Positions 34,982 to 45,226 are shown, numbered from the stretch's first letter. The stretch: 64,000 nt of DNA from Polynucleobacter sp. Tro8-14-1 (GCF_018881655.1 NZ_JACVPX010000006.1:1-64000); one strand, 5' to 3'. Notes: generated by a model from the letters alone, not told the origin. Numbers and translations are program-made.

Positions 34982-36241
34982 TTAGCGAGCCTTTGCCTTG
35001 TCAGCATCTTGCAATTGCTTGATTACTTTATCCAGGACTTGTGGAACGGTGATGGCCTGCATGCACACGTTGTCTTGACAAGGGGTTTTACGGTGATTGG
35101 CAGCACTTACGCAGGGCGAGCAAGCTAGATTGGCAGTGATCGCAATGGAATTGCCAACAGAACCATAAAGGGCTGGAGTCTCCGGTCCAAAGAGAACGAC
35201 TGTTCTCAATGGCGTCACGGCTGAAAAGTGACCAGGACCAGAGTCGTTGGTAACCATGACATCTGATAGCGTGTACAACGGTGGCAGCTCAGCAAAGCCG
35301 ACCTGTCCAGCAAAATTTAATGCATTTTTAACATTGGCAACAGCACGAACTTTTTCTACGTAGACAAACTCAGTAGGTGAGCCGGTAATTAAGATGAGAT
35401 CGTTGGGATATTGCTGATGGATTGCTTGAATCAATTCAGAAAAACGCTGTTGTGCCCAGCGGCGTTGTGGAAGAAGATCGCTTGCATTCGGATTGATCAG
35501 AATGAGACGATCCTTCCCCGAGATGTAATTGATGCGGGCCTCTTTAGCCATTTTTTCAATACGCTCGCGCACCTTTTCGAGGGCGCTTGGATTGATGACG
35601 GCTTGCTCGAGGCGTACTTCAGAGTCCGGAATCTCAATCTTGCTAAATGGAACTTCAATTTTTTGGGCAAACGCCGCATGAATTAAAGATAGAAAATTCT
35701 TAGTAATGTGAATATGCGGGTTGTAATGCACCTTGCGAGTGAGCATGAAGCCGCGCCACAATCCTTCACCATGAAAAATGTGATACCCCACGCGACGACG
35801 AGCGCCACACATGCCAGTCAGTAGGGCAGTAAATCGAGAGAACAACTCTAGGTCAATAACGGTATCAATACGGTGCTTGCGAGCAAGTATCAGAAAGCGC
35901 AGCGTATCTTTAATTAAGCCACCTAAGCTAGATGAGTCAATTGTGAAGATATTGTCTGGTTTAACGGTATTGAGTAAAGTCAGGCTGGCGCGATTGCTTT
36001 TGAAGATCAAGAAAAACAATTCTGCTCCACGAGCTTTTGCATTGCGCATTGCAGGATCTACCAGAATGGCGCTTCCCATTTCCGAGAGTTCAATAAAGAG
36101 TAATTTTTTTGGAGTCTCTGGGCCGTGATTGAATATATTTTTTATGCGATCAATCAAAGCGATAAATGGGCTAACGATTGCACAAAGAGGCACACCGACC
36201 CAATGATCAATCGCGCGCATAGTGTTGACACTAATAGTCAT
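34982..36241 (-). CDS. Glycosyltransferase family 9 (heptosyltransferase-like)
   Basis: 419 residues. Shows the GT9 pattern: an N-terminal domain with KKLLFIELSEMGSAILVDPA and a C-terminal donor-binding domain with LILINPNASDLLPQRRWAQ, FAELPPLYTLSDVMVTNDSG and LRTVVLFGPETPALYG. Heptosyltransferases add heptose to the LPS inner core; the acceptor here is unknown. The final part has a CSPCVSAANHRKTPCQDNVC cysteine cluster typical of several members. It is 17 bases upstream of... and co-directional with the UPF0104 gene. Confidence 0.85.
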   Translation of the reverse strand: MTISVNTMRAIDHWVGVPLCAIVSPFIALIDRIKNIFNHGPETPKKLLFIELSEMGSAILVDPAMRNAKARGAELFFLIFKSNRASLTLLNTVKPDNIFTIDSSSLGGLIKDTLRFLILARKHRIDTVIDLELFSRFTALLTGMCGARRRVGYHIFHGEGLWRGFMLTRKVHYNPHIHITKNFLSLIHAAFAQKIEVPFSKIEIPDSEVRLEQAVINPSALEKVRERIEKMAKEARINYISGKDRLILINPNASDLLPQRRWAQQRFSELIQAIHQQYPNDLILITGSPTEFVYVEKVRAVANVKNALNFAGQVGFAELPPLYTLSDVMVTNDSGPGHFSAVTPLRTVVLFGPETPALYGSVGNSIAITANLACSPCVSAANHRKTPCQDNVCMQAITVPQVLDKVIKQLQDADKAKAR

Positions 36242-36258
36242 ATTTTGGCTCTAAAAAA

Positions 36259-37302
36259 TTATTTTCGTTTTAATAAAAAATAGGCGCCTGGCAACACCGA
36301 TAAAACAGTAATTGCTCCGTAGCTAATGGAGGCTAATACTGTTAGCGAGGGGTTAACACCCCATAAGGCCAGGACCGATGAAAGGGTGGCTTCACGCAAG
36401 CCCCATCCCGAAATGCTAATTGGCAACATGAGCAACAGGCTGAGCGCAGGTAAGCCAATCATTAAGCCTTCAATAGGTGCATCTACACCGTAAGCCTTAA
36501 GACAAAAGAGTAGCGTCAAAATAGTGAGGAAATGAATGCCAATCGCCAGGCATGCTTGAGCAATATTGTTAGGCCACGCAAACGCTAGCTGGATACCAGG
36601 CATGGCTTTGTTCATATTGAAACGTTCTAAGAGTTTTTGCAGGAGTTGCTTGCTCGGCCCCCAGGCAAGGATAAGGGCGATTGCTACGCCAGCAAGCAGC
36701 ATTACCGCCATGACTGCGTAGCCCAAATCTTGACCCCAGGCTGCGAGGGTGGCGCCACCCAATATCAAGCCAATCCCGCCTAGTAAATTGTTACCCGCTA
36801 AACCAAGAAGGCGATCTACCAACACCATCGAAAAACTTAAACGCAATTTAGGTGTGGCGTGCTCAAGGTCTACTGAGTGATGAAGTTCATCATCCAACTC
36901 TTTGGTTTCCGAGAGATTGCCGGTGCTGGTCAAATGCGTTGCAGTAATGGCGCGATAACTATCGCCACCCAAGGTGCTAGGCAGGCCTTGGTTTATGAGA
37001 CCGCCGGCAAAGTAGAGGCCAATGTAAGAGCGAATACGGCGGGGAAATCCCACTCTTTGCATAAACAAGCCCCAGCGATATCCGCCACAAATAAATGCCA
37101 ACATCATGCTTACTAGAGCCGCCAAGAACCATAGAGGCTGCATCTGAATATGGGTATCAAATAGTGAGCGCCAATCAATTCCACTCGTTGCTTTCCAAAG
37201 CAGAGCAACGGAGAGTAGAACGCGAATAGTAGGCCAAGCCTTCTTGAGAATGGATTTCCACCCCGATTGGGTCTTTGGGGTGGGTTGGGCTGGTGAACTC
37301 AT
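36259..37302 (-). CDS. UPF0104/lysylphosphatidylglycerol synthase-type membrane protein
   Basis: 347 residues from the ATG at 37302 (MSSPAQPTPK). An ORF start at 37422 would overlap the next gene and add an unrelated segment. About eight membrane helices with the family features (YIGLYFAGGLINQGLPSTLG, SFSMVLVDRLLGLAGN, PISISGWGLREATLSSVLAL). Related proteins act as flippase-like or glycolipid membrane proteins. Between a GT9 and a GT39 gene, so probably in cell-surface glycolipid assembly. Confidence 0.8.
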   Translation of the reverse strand: MSSPAQPTPKTQSGWKSILKKAWPTIRVLLSVALLWKATSGIDWRSLFDTHIQMQPLWFLAALVSMMLAFICGGYRWGLFMQRVGFPRRIRSYIGLYFAGGLINQGLPSTLGGDSYRAITATHLTSTGNLSETKELDDELHHSVDLEHATPKLRLSFSMVLVDRLLGLAGNNLLGGIGLILGGATLAAWGQDLGYAVMAVMLLAGVAIALILAWGPSKQLLQKLLERFNMNKAMPGIQLAFAWPNNIAQACLAIGIHFLTILTLLFCLKAYGVDAPIEGLMIGLPALSLLLMLPISISGWGLREATLSSVLALWGVNPSLTVLASISYGAITVLSVLPGAYFLLKRK

Positions 37303-37351
37303 AAGCGTAAGGATAATGCCTCGGGCGCCTAAGGTCTTGAATTTGGGGGAA

Positions 37352-38848
37352 TTACTCCGCTTGGCCAGGGCCTTGCCAATGACTGCAGAGGCTAAAGTCA
37401 AATTTAGATAGAACTTGACCAAATCGGACGATTTCTAGGCTATCCAAGGGCTCGCAGGCTTGAAAGGCTGCTTTCTTACCCACCGGTATAGGGTATGGCA
37501 TGCCAGACCAGCTAATCAGAAGTACATTTGCCCCCTTTGGCACATCCCCAAACCAGAGATCAAACTGATCCTGTCTCTGGTCTAAAACATAAACTGGTAT
37601 AGGTGAAGCATACCAAGCAGCTCGACTTCCTAAGGTCCAGTTTTGAACAGCAATGCCATCGGCTTTAGTGGCCTTAGCAAGGCCTGCTGCCTTTTGACCC
37701 GCCACTTTCCAGCCATACAAATCCGCAATTGGATTGGACTTGACTGAGGCCGAACTAATACCGCCTGACAATACGTATCCAAAGCCGATGCAACATAAAG
37801 CAATTTGAACAAAAAATAAAATACGAATCCAGTAACGATGTTGTGTAGCCCAAGCTTTTGCTAAGCCAATTCCGGCAAATGGTGCGAGACAGAACCAAGC
37901 AGGCGAAGTCCAGTGAGGAAGTCCACCTCCGCCAGAGAGGCTGACAAAAATTGCAAATGGAATCAAAAAGAATCCGAAGAGCGCAAGCAATGACAGTTTT
38001 GTAGCGTGCATGCAGTCTTTTAAAAACACAACAGATCCCAAGATGAAAAGAGGACCAAAGACTAGTATTTGAATGCCGATATAAGCGCCTAGCCTGCGCC
38101 AGAGCCATTCTCCACCGCCACCATGGGCAAGTTGATATTTGAATGAAATCCAATCGTTAGCCCAATTCCAATACACGACGGGGGTGATCAGGAGTAGAGC
38201 GCTTAGTGTGGCAATCCAAAAACCTACTTTGGTGATCCATGGTTTTCTTGGCGTACTCAAAAATACCAACAGCAACGCAAGCGCAGTAAAAGCGGCCGTG
38301 TATTTACTTAAGCCAGCTAGGCCTAACAAAACGCCAGTAATAATCCAATCGCCAATGCTAAATTGGTCTTTACTTAACCACCGTAAAGCCATCCACATCA
38401 GACCAAGACTTAATGGCGCAAGTAAAGTATCCGGTAGTAAACCGATCGCCAGAATGTGCAACATGGGTGCAGCGATAACTGTCAAGACTGCCATTAGTCC
38501 ACATAAGTTTGTTGATGGCAGTGCACTGGTGAGATAGCCAGCGTTGCGCCCACGAATAAAGTGATGCACCTCAACCGTAACTTCATAAACTAAGTAACAA
38601 GAAAGAATCCATAGCAACTCTGGGATGAGGCGAATGATGCCTTCTGAAGAGGTGAGCGTCACTAAGGGCCACTGAATCCAACCCACCAACGGTGGGTGAT
38701 CAAAATAACTCCAGGCTAAATGTTGGGCATATAGCGCATAGTGGGCCTCATCAACTGAAAACTCTATTGAAAAGCCCAGAGCCAGGTGCACTACCGCGGC
38801 AATAAGGACGCAGATTGCAGCCCAGCTGGAAGGTGATTGTTGGCGCAT
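37352..38848 (-). CDS. Glycosyltransferase family 39 (ArnT/PMT-like) membrane protein
   Basis: 498 residues with many membrane helices. The first periplasmic loop has the catalytic acidic motif FSVDEAHYALYAQHLAWSYF followed by DHPPLVGWIQ, typical of PMT_2 proteins that transfer sugars from polyprenyl phosphate to acceptors on the outer face of the inner membrane. C-terminal soluble part with YASPIPVYVLDQRQDQFDLW. Substrate and acceptor unknown. Head of the minus-strand surface-glycan gene run that continues to rlmJ. Confidence 0.85.
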   Translation of the reverse strand: MRQQSPSSWAAICVLIAAVVHLALGFSIEFSVDEAHYALYAQHLAWSYFDHPPLVGWIQWPLVTLTSSEGIIRLIPELLWILSCYLVYEVTVEVHHFIRGRNAGYLTSALPSTNLCGLMAVLTVIAAPMLHILAIGLLPDTLLAPLSLGLMWMALRWLSKDQFSIGDWIITGVLLGLAGLSKYTAAFTALALLLVFLSTPRKPWITKVGFWIATLSALLLITPVVYWNWANDWISFKYQLAHGGGGEWLWRRLGAYIGIQILVFGPLFILGSVVFLKDCMHATKLSLLALFGFFLIPFAIFVSLSGGGGLPHWTSPAWFCLAPFAGIGLAKAWATQHRYWIRILFFVQIALCCIGFGYVLSGGISSASVKSNPIADLYGWKVAGQKAAGLAKATKADGIAVQNWTLGSRAAWYASPIPVYVLDQRQDQFDLWFGDVPKGANVLLISWSGMPYPIPVGKKAAFQACEPLDSLEIVRFGQVLSKFDFSLCSHWQGPGQAE

Positions 38849-38895
38849 TCGATAATTTTAGTCTCACAAAGACCATTCTTTGGGACAATTAAGAC

Positions 38896-39693
38896 ATGCT
38901 CAAGCAAGTCCTTTCACTTTTAATCCTTGGTGCAGTCGTATTTTTGACTGGCTGTGCTGGGCTGGGCGGAGAATCTGTGCAAAACGAGGCAGGACAGGCA
39001 TTTAATGTGGATCAATTGCCGGCGCAAGAAGAGATGCCCAAATTCTCGTCTGAAACTGCGCGGGCTGGCATGCCTAATGGCTGGAATTTTTACCGCATTG
39101 CACCTTTTAAGAAGAATACGGTATATCGCTTAGAAAACTATCAAGGCAGAACAGTCTTGAGCGCAAATTCCAAAACATCTGCCTCCGGATTGGCTGTGAA
39201 GTTACGCCCCCGTCAGGCAACCAATTTATGGCTGCAGTGGGAGTGGAAGGCTATCAACCCAATCGCCAATGCTGATAATGCTGATGCTTATGCTGACGAT
39301 GCTCCACTGCGTATCTTGGTCGCATTTGATGGCAATAAGTCAAAGTTACCTTTAAAAGAAAAAATGACATTTGAGATGGCTAATCTCATTAGCGGGCAAG
39401 AAATGCCCTATGCCACATTGATGTATATCTGGTCCGGAAAATCCCCTGTTGATACCATCATTCCGAATGCGCATACCTCTCGCATCAAAATGATTGTGGT
39501 GGATTCTGGTTGGGATAATTTGGATCAGTGGCATAAGCATCAGCGTGATTTAGCGGCCGACTATAAGCTTGCTTATGGTGAAAACCCCGGCCAAATCATC
39601 GGCATCGCCTTGCTGACTGATACAGACAATACCAAATCAGAAGCGCGTGCGTATTATGGTGATATTGAACTTATTCGCAAGAATCAAAAATAA
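38896..39693 (+). CDS. DUF3047 lipoprotein
   Basis: 265 residues. Lipoprotein signal with lipobox LTGC at about residue 21. The mature domain has the DUF3047 features: WNFYRIAPFKKNTVYRLE, LWLQWEWKAIN, DAPLRILVAFDG and IVVDSGWDNLDQWHKHQRDL, and ends with an LTDTDNTKSEARAYYGDIEL segment common to the family. No function known. Divergent from the GT39 gene with 47 bases between. Confidence 0.85.
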   Translation: MLKQVLSLLILGAVVFLTGCAGLGGESVQNEAGQAFNVDQLPAQEEMPKFSSETARAGMPNGWNFYRIAPFKKNTVYRLENYQGRTVLSANSKTSASGLAVKLRPRQATNLWLQWEWKAINPIANADNADAYADDAPLRILVAFDGNKSKLPLKEKMTFEMANLISGQEMPYATLMYIWSGKSPVDTIIPNAHTSRIKMIVVDSGWDNLDQWHKHQRDLAADYKLAYGENPGQIIGIALLTDTDNTKSEARAYYGDIELIRKNQK

Positions 39694-39743
39694 ATTACTT
39701 CCAAATAAGTGACAATATGCAAGTAAGCAATGCTTCTTATTTG

Positions 39744-42011
39744 TTAATGCGCAGGACGCCAGCGCTTGAGTAGTAAGGCGTTGCTAAGAACACAGAAGCT
39801 CGATAAGGCCATGGCACTGCCAGCTAGCATGGGTGACAGATAACCGAGCGCTGCCAATGGAATCCCGGTAGCATTAAAGATAAAAGCCCAGAATAAATTT
39901 TGCTGAATCTTTTTCCAGGTCCGCCTGGAGATATCGATAGCATTCGCAACCAGAGTGGGATCACCTCGCATTAAGGTAATCCCGGCAGCTTGCATGGCCA
40001 CATCAGTGCCCGTAGACATTGCCATACCCACATCTGCAGTTGCCAAAGCAGGGGCATCATTCACGCCATCTCCTACCATTGCAACAAATTGACGTTCACC
40101 ATCTTTCGATTGGAGTTGGCGAATAATTTCTGCTTTATTGCTTGGCATAATTTTTGCAAACACTTCTTGAATGCCAATCGTTTTGGCAACACGATTGGCT
40201 GCAGCTAGATTGTCACCAGAAAGCATTACTGCGCGAATATGCAACTTATGTAGTGAAGTAACCGCCTCTTGAGCGTTATCTTTGAGTTCATCTCCAAAGG
40301 CAATGATCGCAATGGGTGAGGAAGGATTTTCTTGATTCATTAATACGGAGATGGTTTGACCGGCATCAAAACAGGCTTGTGCCTTTGCAAGTATTGCGGA
40401 GTAGTGTGGATTGCCTTCTAACGATGCAATGCTTTGTAGGTTCAGACTAAGGCCCAGAAAAACGCCAGCGCTTGGCCTGCCGCTGATACCAATGCCGGGC
40501 AGGGCTTTGCTGTCTGTTGGCGTGATGGGATTTAAGCCCCTTTGTTTAGCGGCATCTAACAGTGCTTTTGCAAGAGGGTGCTCACTACCAAGCTGTAAAC
40601 CTGCTGCACTCGCGAGAATGTCATCAACCGCATATGAATCACCAAAAGGAATAATCTCTAGCAGTCTTGGTTTGCCAATAGTGAGGGTGCCTGTTTTATC
40701 GAAGGCCACTATGTTTAAGCGATGCGCTAACTCTAATACCTGTGGATCTTTGATGAGGATTCCAAAACATGCTGCCACGCCAGTCCCTGCCATGATGGCT
40801 GCAGGTGTTGCAAGACCCAGGGCACATGGACATGCAATAACGAGAACTGAGACTGCGCGCAATATGGCGACAGATGCAGAGTCCAAATAAAACCAGTTCG
40901 CTAATCCAGTAATGATTGCAATCCCAATCACGCTAGGAACAAAAATTGCACTTACTTGATCGACTAATTTTTGTATAGGTGCTTTTTGGGTTTGCGCATC
41001 CTCTACTAAAGAAATAATTTTTGAGAGAACGCTCTCAACGCCTACCGCCTGGGCCTCGATCACTAACAGGCCTTCCCCATTGAGTGAGCCGCCAATGACC
41101 TTTTCACCAAGATGTTTTTTGACGGGGTCGCTTTCTCCAGTGAGGAGGGATTCATCAACATGGCTGTTGCCAAGTAAGATGATTCCATCCACCGGTATAC
41201 GTTCACCTGGCAACACTAAGACGCGATCTTTAGGGAATACCTGATCTAGAGGAAGATCTCGAAATTGGTCTAATGCAGAGTTCTCGCTGATAACAATATT
41301 TCGCTCGATGACTTTGGCATGCTCTGGCCATAGCTTTTGCAAAGCACGTATCGCTTCACTAGTTTGTTGTTTGGCTCGGGCCTCTAACCATTTGCCAAGC
41401 ATGACCATGCAGATAATGACAGCTGATCCCTCAAAATAGAGCTCGTGACTTGCATGAGGTGATGCAATCATTTGGTACGCACTTAAGCCATAGGCTGCAC
41501 TCGTGCCGAGCGCTACCAACAAATCCATGTTGCCAACACCTGACATCAGAGATTTGAAGCCTGCTTTATAAAAACGCCAACCTAAAAAGAATTGCACTGG
41601 CGTTGCAAGCAATAGTTGCCATGTCGGTGATAGCGACCAATGAATGCCAAAAGGCATGAGGAACATGGGTAGAAAGAGTGGAGCTGAAAGGCTAAAGCCT
41701 AGAATGACGCGACCCAGACCATCAGTCCCCCAGAACAATTTAGAGGGGGCTAACTCAGGAATGCCGTGGGGCGCACTGATTTTGGCTGAATAACCTGTTT
41801 TTTGTACTAAAGCGATGATGTCATCGATTTTGACCCCGGAATCAGCGTTTACGCGAATTTTGGCTTGTTCAGTTGCCAAATTCACGCTGGCCGCTTCCAC
41901 GCCGGGAATCTTGTCTAGAGCCTTTTCAACCCTGCCAACGCAGGACCCACAGGTCATCCCGCCGATATCTAGAGTAAATAGCTCTGAATTAGTGTCTTTT
42001 TGGGGATCCAT
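39744..42011 (-). CDS. copA: Copper-transporting P1B-type ATPase
   Basis: 755 residues. Pumps Cu(I) out of the cytoplasm. One N-terminal metal-binding domain (GGMTCGSCVGRVEKAL), the membrane metal site IACPCALGLATPAA, the phosphorylation motif FDKTGTLTIGKP, the HP motif in GSEHPLAKAL and the hinge VGDGVNDAPALATADVGMAM are all present. Two heavy-metal domains are common in related pumps; this one has one. Divergent from copZ, 51 bases apart; I saw no clear CueR operator in that gap. Confidence 0.95.
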   Translation of the reverse strand: MDPQKDTNSELFTLDIGGMTCGSCVGRVEKALDKIPGVEAASVNLATEQAKIRVNADSGVKIDDIIALVQKTGYSAKISAPHGIPELAPSKLFWGTDGLGRVILGFSLSAPLFLPMFLMPFGIHWSLSPTWQLLLATPVQFFLGWRFYKAGFKSLMSGVGNMDLLVALGTSAAYGLSAYQMIASPHASHELYFEGSAVIICMVMLGKWLEARAKQQTSEAIRALQKLWPEHAKVIERNIVISENSALDQFRDLPLDQVFPKDRVLVLPGERIPVDGIILLGNSHVDESLLTGESDPVKKHLGEKVIGGSLNGEGLLVIEAQAVGVESVLSKIISLVEDAQTQKAPIQKLVDQVSAIFVPSVIGIAIITGLANWFYLDSASVAILRAVSVLVIACPCALGLATPAAIMAGTGVAACFGILIKDPQVLELAHRLNIVAFDKTGTLTIGKPRLLEIIPFGDSYAVDDILASAAGLQLGSEHPLAKALLDAAKQRGLNPITPTDSKALPGIGISGRPSAGVFLGLSLNLQSIASLEGNPHYSAILAKAQACFDAGQTISVLMNQENPSSPIAIIAFGDELKDNAQEAVTSLHKLHIRAVMLSGDNLAAANRVAKTIGIQEVFAKIMPSNKAEIIRQLQSKDGERQFVAMVGDGVNDAPALATADVGMAMSTGTDVAMQAAGITLMRGDPTLVANAIDISRRTWKKIQQNLFWAFIFNATGIPLAALGYLSPMLAGSAMALSSFCVLSNALLLKRWRPAH

Positions 42012-42062
42012 ATAGAAGATAATCTACTCTATACAAGCTATTTTCACAGCAAAAGGCCCTAT

Positions 42063-42257
42063 ATGTTGAGTTTAAAAGTTTCCGGAATGACCTGTGGGGG
42101 CTGCATTAATGCCGTCACTCGGGCAGTGCAGGCTCAGGACCCTCAGGCTAAAGTTCAGGCGGATTTGGCAGGTCAGATCGTCACTCTTGAAACTACTCTA
42201 TCTGCTGCGCAGGCGAGTCAGCTCATCACAGATGCCGGCTTTCCAGTCATTCAATAG
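42063..42257 (+). CDS. copZ: Copper chaperone, heavy-metal-associated domain protein
   Basis: 64 residues from the ATG at 42063 (MLSLKVSGMTCGGCINAV); a longer frame to 42000 is unlikely. The single CxxC metal site is in MTCGGC. Delivers Cu(I) to CopA in the cytoplasm. Divergent from copA, its likely partner. Confidence 0.9.
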   Translation: MLSLKVSGMTCGGCINAVTRAVQAQDPQAKVQADLAGQIVTLETTLSAAQASQLITDAGFPVIQ

Positions 42258-42323
42258 TAATTGTTTAGAATGTCGGCAAACATAACAAAACCCGTAGTTT
42301 TTGTTCCTAAAGGATCGTGATTT

Positions 42324-42971
42324 ATGTTCTTCAGTAAGTTAATGCCTCACGATGGTAATTTCTTCGAGCTATTTAATGAGCACGCTAGCAATATCGTTTC
42401 CGCCTCCGAATCTTTTTTGAAGTTCGTTGAGTATTACAGTGATGAAACCTTGCGCGCTAAGTACACCCAAGAGGTAGATAAAGCTGAGCATGCTTGTGAT
42501 GATGTTGTGAAAGAGGTGCATCGTCGTTTGCATAAGACCTTCATCACACCTATAGACCGCGACCAAATTTTTTCACTCATCAATACGATGGATGACGTAG
42601 CTGATTTATTGCAAAACGGCACTGAAGCAATGCACTTGTATGACGTGAAGCAAATGACGCCAGAGATGTTGCAAATGGCGGAGCTTTGCAATCAGTGCTG
42701 CATCAGCATGAAGAATGCTGTTGCTACATTAAAAGACATTTCTGATCCAGAAGTAGCTAAAGCAGCGTTAAAGACTTGTGATGAAATTGATCACCTGGAG
42801 TCTGGGGCTGATCGCCTACTATCTACTGCTATTACTAGGTTGTTCCGTGAAGACATCGAGGTGCGTGAGCTGATTAAATGCCAGCGTATTTATGAGTTGC
42901 TCGAGGAAGTTACCGATAAATGTGAAGACGTTGCCAACTTGGTTGAAGGCATTGTTCTTGAAAACTCTTAA
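42324..42971 (+). CDS. DUF47 (PhoU-like) protein
   Basis: 215 residues, all helical. Signatures are VDKAEHACDDVVKEVHRRLH, TPIDREQI-like TPIDRDQIFSLINTMDDVAD and the closing KCQRIYELLEEVTDKCEDVAN. Such proteins are found next to Pit permeases and are thought to modulate phosphate uptake. The Pit gene follows 11 bases downstream, supporting a joint function. Confidence 0.92.
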   Translation: MFFSKLMPHDGNFFELFNEHASNIVSASESFLKFVEYYSDETLRAKYTQEVDKAEHACDDVVKEVHRRLHKTFITPIDRDQIFSLINTMDDVADLLQNGTEAMHLYDVKQMTPEMLQMAELCNQCCISMKNAVATLKDISDPEVAKAALKTCDEIDHLESGADRLLSTAITRLFREDIEVRELIKCQRIYELLEEVTDKCEDVANLVEGIVLENS

Positions 42972-42982
42972 GGCGAATTAAG

Positions 42983-43993
42983 TTGCCAGCGACAGAAGTA
43001 GCCTTTTGGGTTGTAGCGCTATTAGTAGTGCTAGCTCTTGCATTTGATTTCATGAACGGCTTTCATGATGCTGCTAACTCTATTGCGACGGTGGTTTCTA
43101 CTGGCGTTTTAAAGCCGCAACAGGCAGTGGTGTTCGCTGCCTTCTTTAACTTTCTTGCAATATTCATTTTCCATTTAAGTGTCGCTGCTACTGTGGGCAA
43201 GGGAATTGTGCTTCCTGCCGCGGTGGATCTCCACGTGATCTTTGGCGCATTGGTTGGCGCCATCATCTGGAACTTGGTGACTTGGTTCTATGGCATTCCA
43301 TCAAGCTCTTCTCATGCTTTGATTGGTGGCTTGCTAGGAGCGGCGTTGCCTAAGGCGGGACTTGCCGGCTTAGTTTGGGCAGGTATTATCAAAACCGTTG
43401 CTTTTATCTTCATCTCCCCATTGGTTGGATTTCTTTTAGGCTCCTTGATGATGTTGCTGGTGTCATGGGTTTGCCGAAATGTCACACTCTCTAAAACCGA
43501 TCGCTGGTTCCGCCGTCTGCAATTGGTTTCTGCTGGCGCATATAGCCTTGGACACGGCGGTAATGACTCACAAAAAACGATTGGCATTATTTGGCTGTTA
43601 CTCATCATTACTGGCTATACAGATGCCAGCGCAAGTATGCCGCCAATATGGACAATTGTTTGCTGCTATATCGCTATTGCGATGGGCACAATGTTTGGTG
43701 GTTGGCGGATTGTTAAAACCATGGGTCAAAAGCTGACAAAACTCAAACCAGTAGGAGGCTTCTGTGCTGAAACTGGTGGCGCCATTACTTTGTTTGCGGC
43801 AACAGCCTTGGGTGTTCCTGTTTCGACTACCCACACAATTACTGGGGCTATTGTTGGCGTTGGTTCAACTCAGAGAGCCAGCGCGGTCCGCTGGGGTGTC
43901 GCTGGAAACATCGTTTGGGCCTGGATCTTCACCATCCCAGCCACGGCTTTGATGTCGATGGCAGTCTATTACCTGAGTTTGCTGATTTTCTAA
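42983..43993 (+). CDS. pit: Inorganic phosphate transporter, Pit family
   Basis: 336 residues with a TTG start. Low-affinity phosphate (metal-phosphate)/proton symporter of the inner membrane. Both inverted repeats carry the PiT signature: FDFMNGFHDAANSIATVVST at the N-terminus and GGNDSQKTIG in the second half, plus IPSSSSHALIGGLLG and VPVSTTHTITGAIVG. About ten helices. In one operon with the DUF47 gene. Confidence 0.93.
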   Translation: MPATEVAFWVVALLVVLALAFDFMNGFHDAANSIATVVSTGVLKPQQAVVFAAFFNFLAIFIFHLSVAATVGKGIVLPAAVDLHVIFGALVGAIIWNLVTWFYGIPSSSSHALIGGLLGAALPKAGLAGLVWAGIIKTVAFIFISPLVGFLLGSLMMLLVSWVCRNVTLSKTDRWFRRLQLVSAGAYSLGHGGNDSQKTIGIIWLLLIITGYTDASASMPPIWTIVCCYIAIAMGTMFGGWRIVKTMGQKLTKLKPVGGFCAETGGAITLFAATALGVPVSTTHTITGAIVGVGSTQRASAVRWGVAGNIVWAWIFTIPATALMSMAVYYLSLLIF

Positions 43994-44123
43994 TGCGATA
44001 GACGGAAGGTGCTCAAGGGCGCTTTCAGCAAATATTGGCGGCTACGAGTAAGCTAGCGCTAATTAAGAAAATACTAAAAAACCTAGAAGTCCATTCTAGA
44101 TTTATCCATATTAGGAGAATGTA

Positions 44124-45212
44124 GTGTCGGTTACACCAGAGTTGATACAAGCAGCGCTAAAAAACTTAGTTGATCCCAATACGAAAATTGATTTTGTTAC
44201 GGCAAGGAATATTAAAAATCTCCGCGTAGAAGGCGGCGATATTTCTTTAGATATTGTGCTGGGATATCCCGCTAAAAGCCAGTTCGACTCGATTCGTAAA
44301 TCGGTAATCAATGCCTTGCGTGAATTATCAGGCGTCAAAAATGTGAGCGTCAATATCTCTAGTCAAATCGTTGCGCATGCAGTGCAGCGTGGAGTGAAGT
44401 TATTGCCCGGCGTAAAAAATATTATTGCAGTGGCTAGCGGTAAGGGTGGAGTAGGGAAGTCCACAACAGCCGTGAATCTCGCCCTAGCTCTTGCTGCGGA
44501 GGGTGCGCAGGTCGGTATTTTGGATGCGGATATTTATGGCCCAAGTCAGCCAATGATGTTGGGTATTACCGGTAGGCCAGACTCTATTGAAGAAAATACG
44601 ATTGAGCCAATGGAAGCCTATGGTTTGCAGGCAAGTTCGATCGGTTTCTTGATTGATGACGATGCACCCATGGTGTGGCGTGGACCGATGGTGACTTCAG
44701 CCCTTGAGCAGTTGCTTCGCCAAACCCGTTGGCGTGATCTTGACTACCTGATCGTAGATATGCCGCCTGGTACGGGAGATATTCAATTGACTTTGGCGCA
44801 AAAGGTTCCCGTTACAGGATCAGTCATTGTTACCACGCCTCAAGATATTGCTTTGCTAGATGCTCGTAAAGGCCTCAAGATGTTTGAGAAGGTGGGTGTA
44901 CCCATCATTGGCATTATTGAAAATATGAGCACTTACGTTTGCACTCAATGTGGACACGAAGAGCACGTATTCGGTACTGGCGGCGGTGAAAAAATGTGTA
45001 AAGAGTACGCTGTAGATTTCTTGGGCTCCTTGCCCTTGAATCTTTCGATTCGTGAGCAGGCTGATGCTGGGCGCCCAACAGTAGTGGCTGATCCAGATGG
45101 CGCTATTAGTGCTATCTATAAAGGTATTGCTAGACAGGTAGCCATTCGTGTTGCTACTCTATCTAAAGACATGAGCAGTAAATTTCCGAACATTGTGGTT
45201 CAAAACACCTGA
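44124..45212 (+). CDS. apbC: Mrp/ApbC Fe-S cluster carrier ATPase
   Basis: 362 residues with a GTG start; AGGAG at 44113-44117 is correctly spaced. The N-terminal DUF59/MIP18 domain (about residues 5-80) precedes a P-loop ATPase with ASGKGGVGKSTTAVNLALAL, LDADIYGPSQPMMLG, and the CxxC near STYVCTQCGHEEHVFG for Fe-S binding. Carries Fe-S clusters to apo-proteins in the cytoplasm. It precedes the formate dehydrogenase locus, which needs many Fe-S clusters, but is likely a housekeeping gene. Confidence 0.94.
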   Translation: MSVTPELIQAALKNLVDPNTKIDFVTARNIKNLRVEGGDISLDIVLGYPAKSQFDSIRKSVINALRELSGVKNVSVNISSQIVAHAVQRGVKLLPGVKNIIAVASGKGGVGKSTTAVNLALALAAEGAQVGILDADIYGPSQPMMLGITGRPDSIEENTIEPMEAYGLQASSIGFLIDDDAPMVWRGPMVTSALEQLLRQTRWRDLDYLIVDMPPGTGDIQLTLAQKVPVTGSVIVTTPQDIALLDARKGLKMFEKVGVPIIGIIENMSTYVCTQCGHEEHVFGTGGGEKMCKEYAVDFLGSLPLNLSIREQADAGRPTVVADPDGAISAIYKGIARQVAIRVATLSKDMSSKFPNIVVQNT

Positions 45213-45226
45213 GGCTCTGAACATTT

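Noticed and set aside
37303..37422. N-terminal extension of the UPF0104 protein starting at 37422
   Set aside because: It would overlap the GT39 gene by about 70 bases and has no family resemblance; the ATG at 37302 gives the expected start.
42012..42062. CueR-type operator between copA and copZ
   Set aside because: No convincing dyad with the expected spacing could be seen; the regulator may bind differently.
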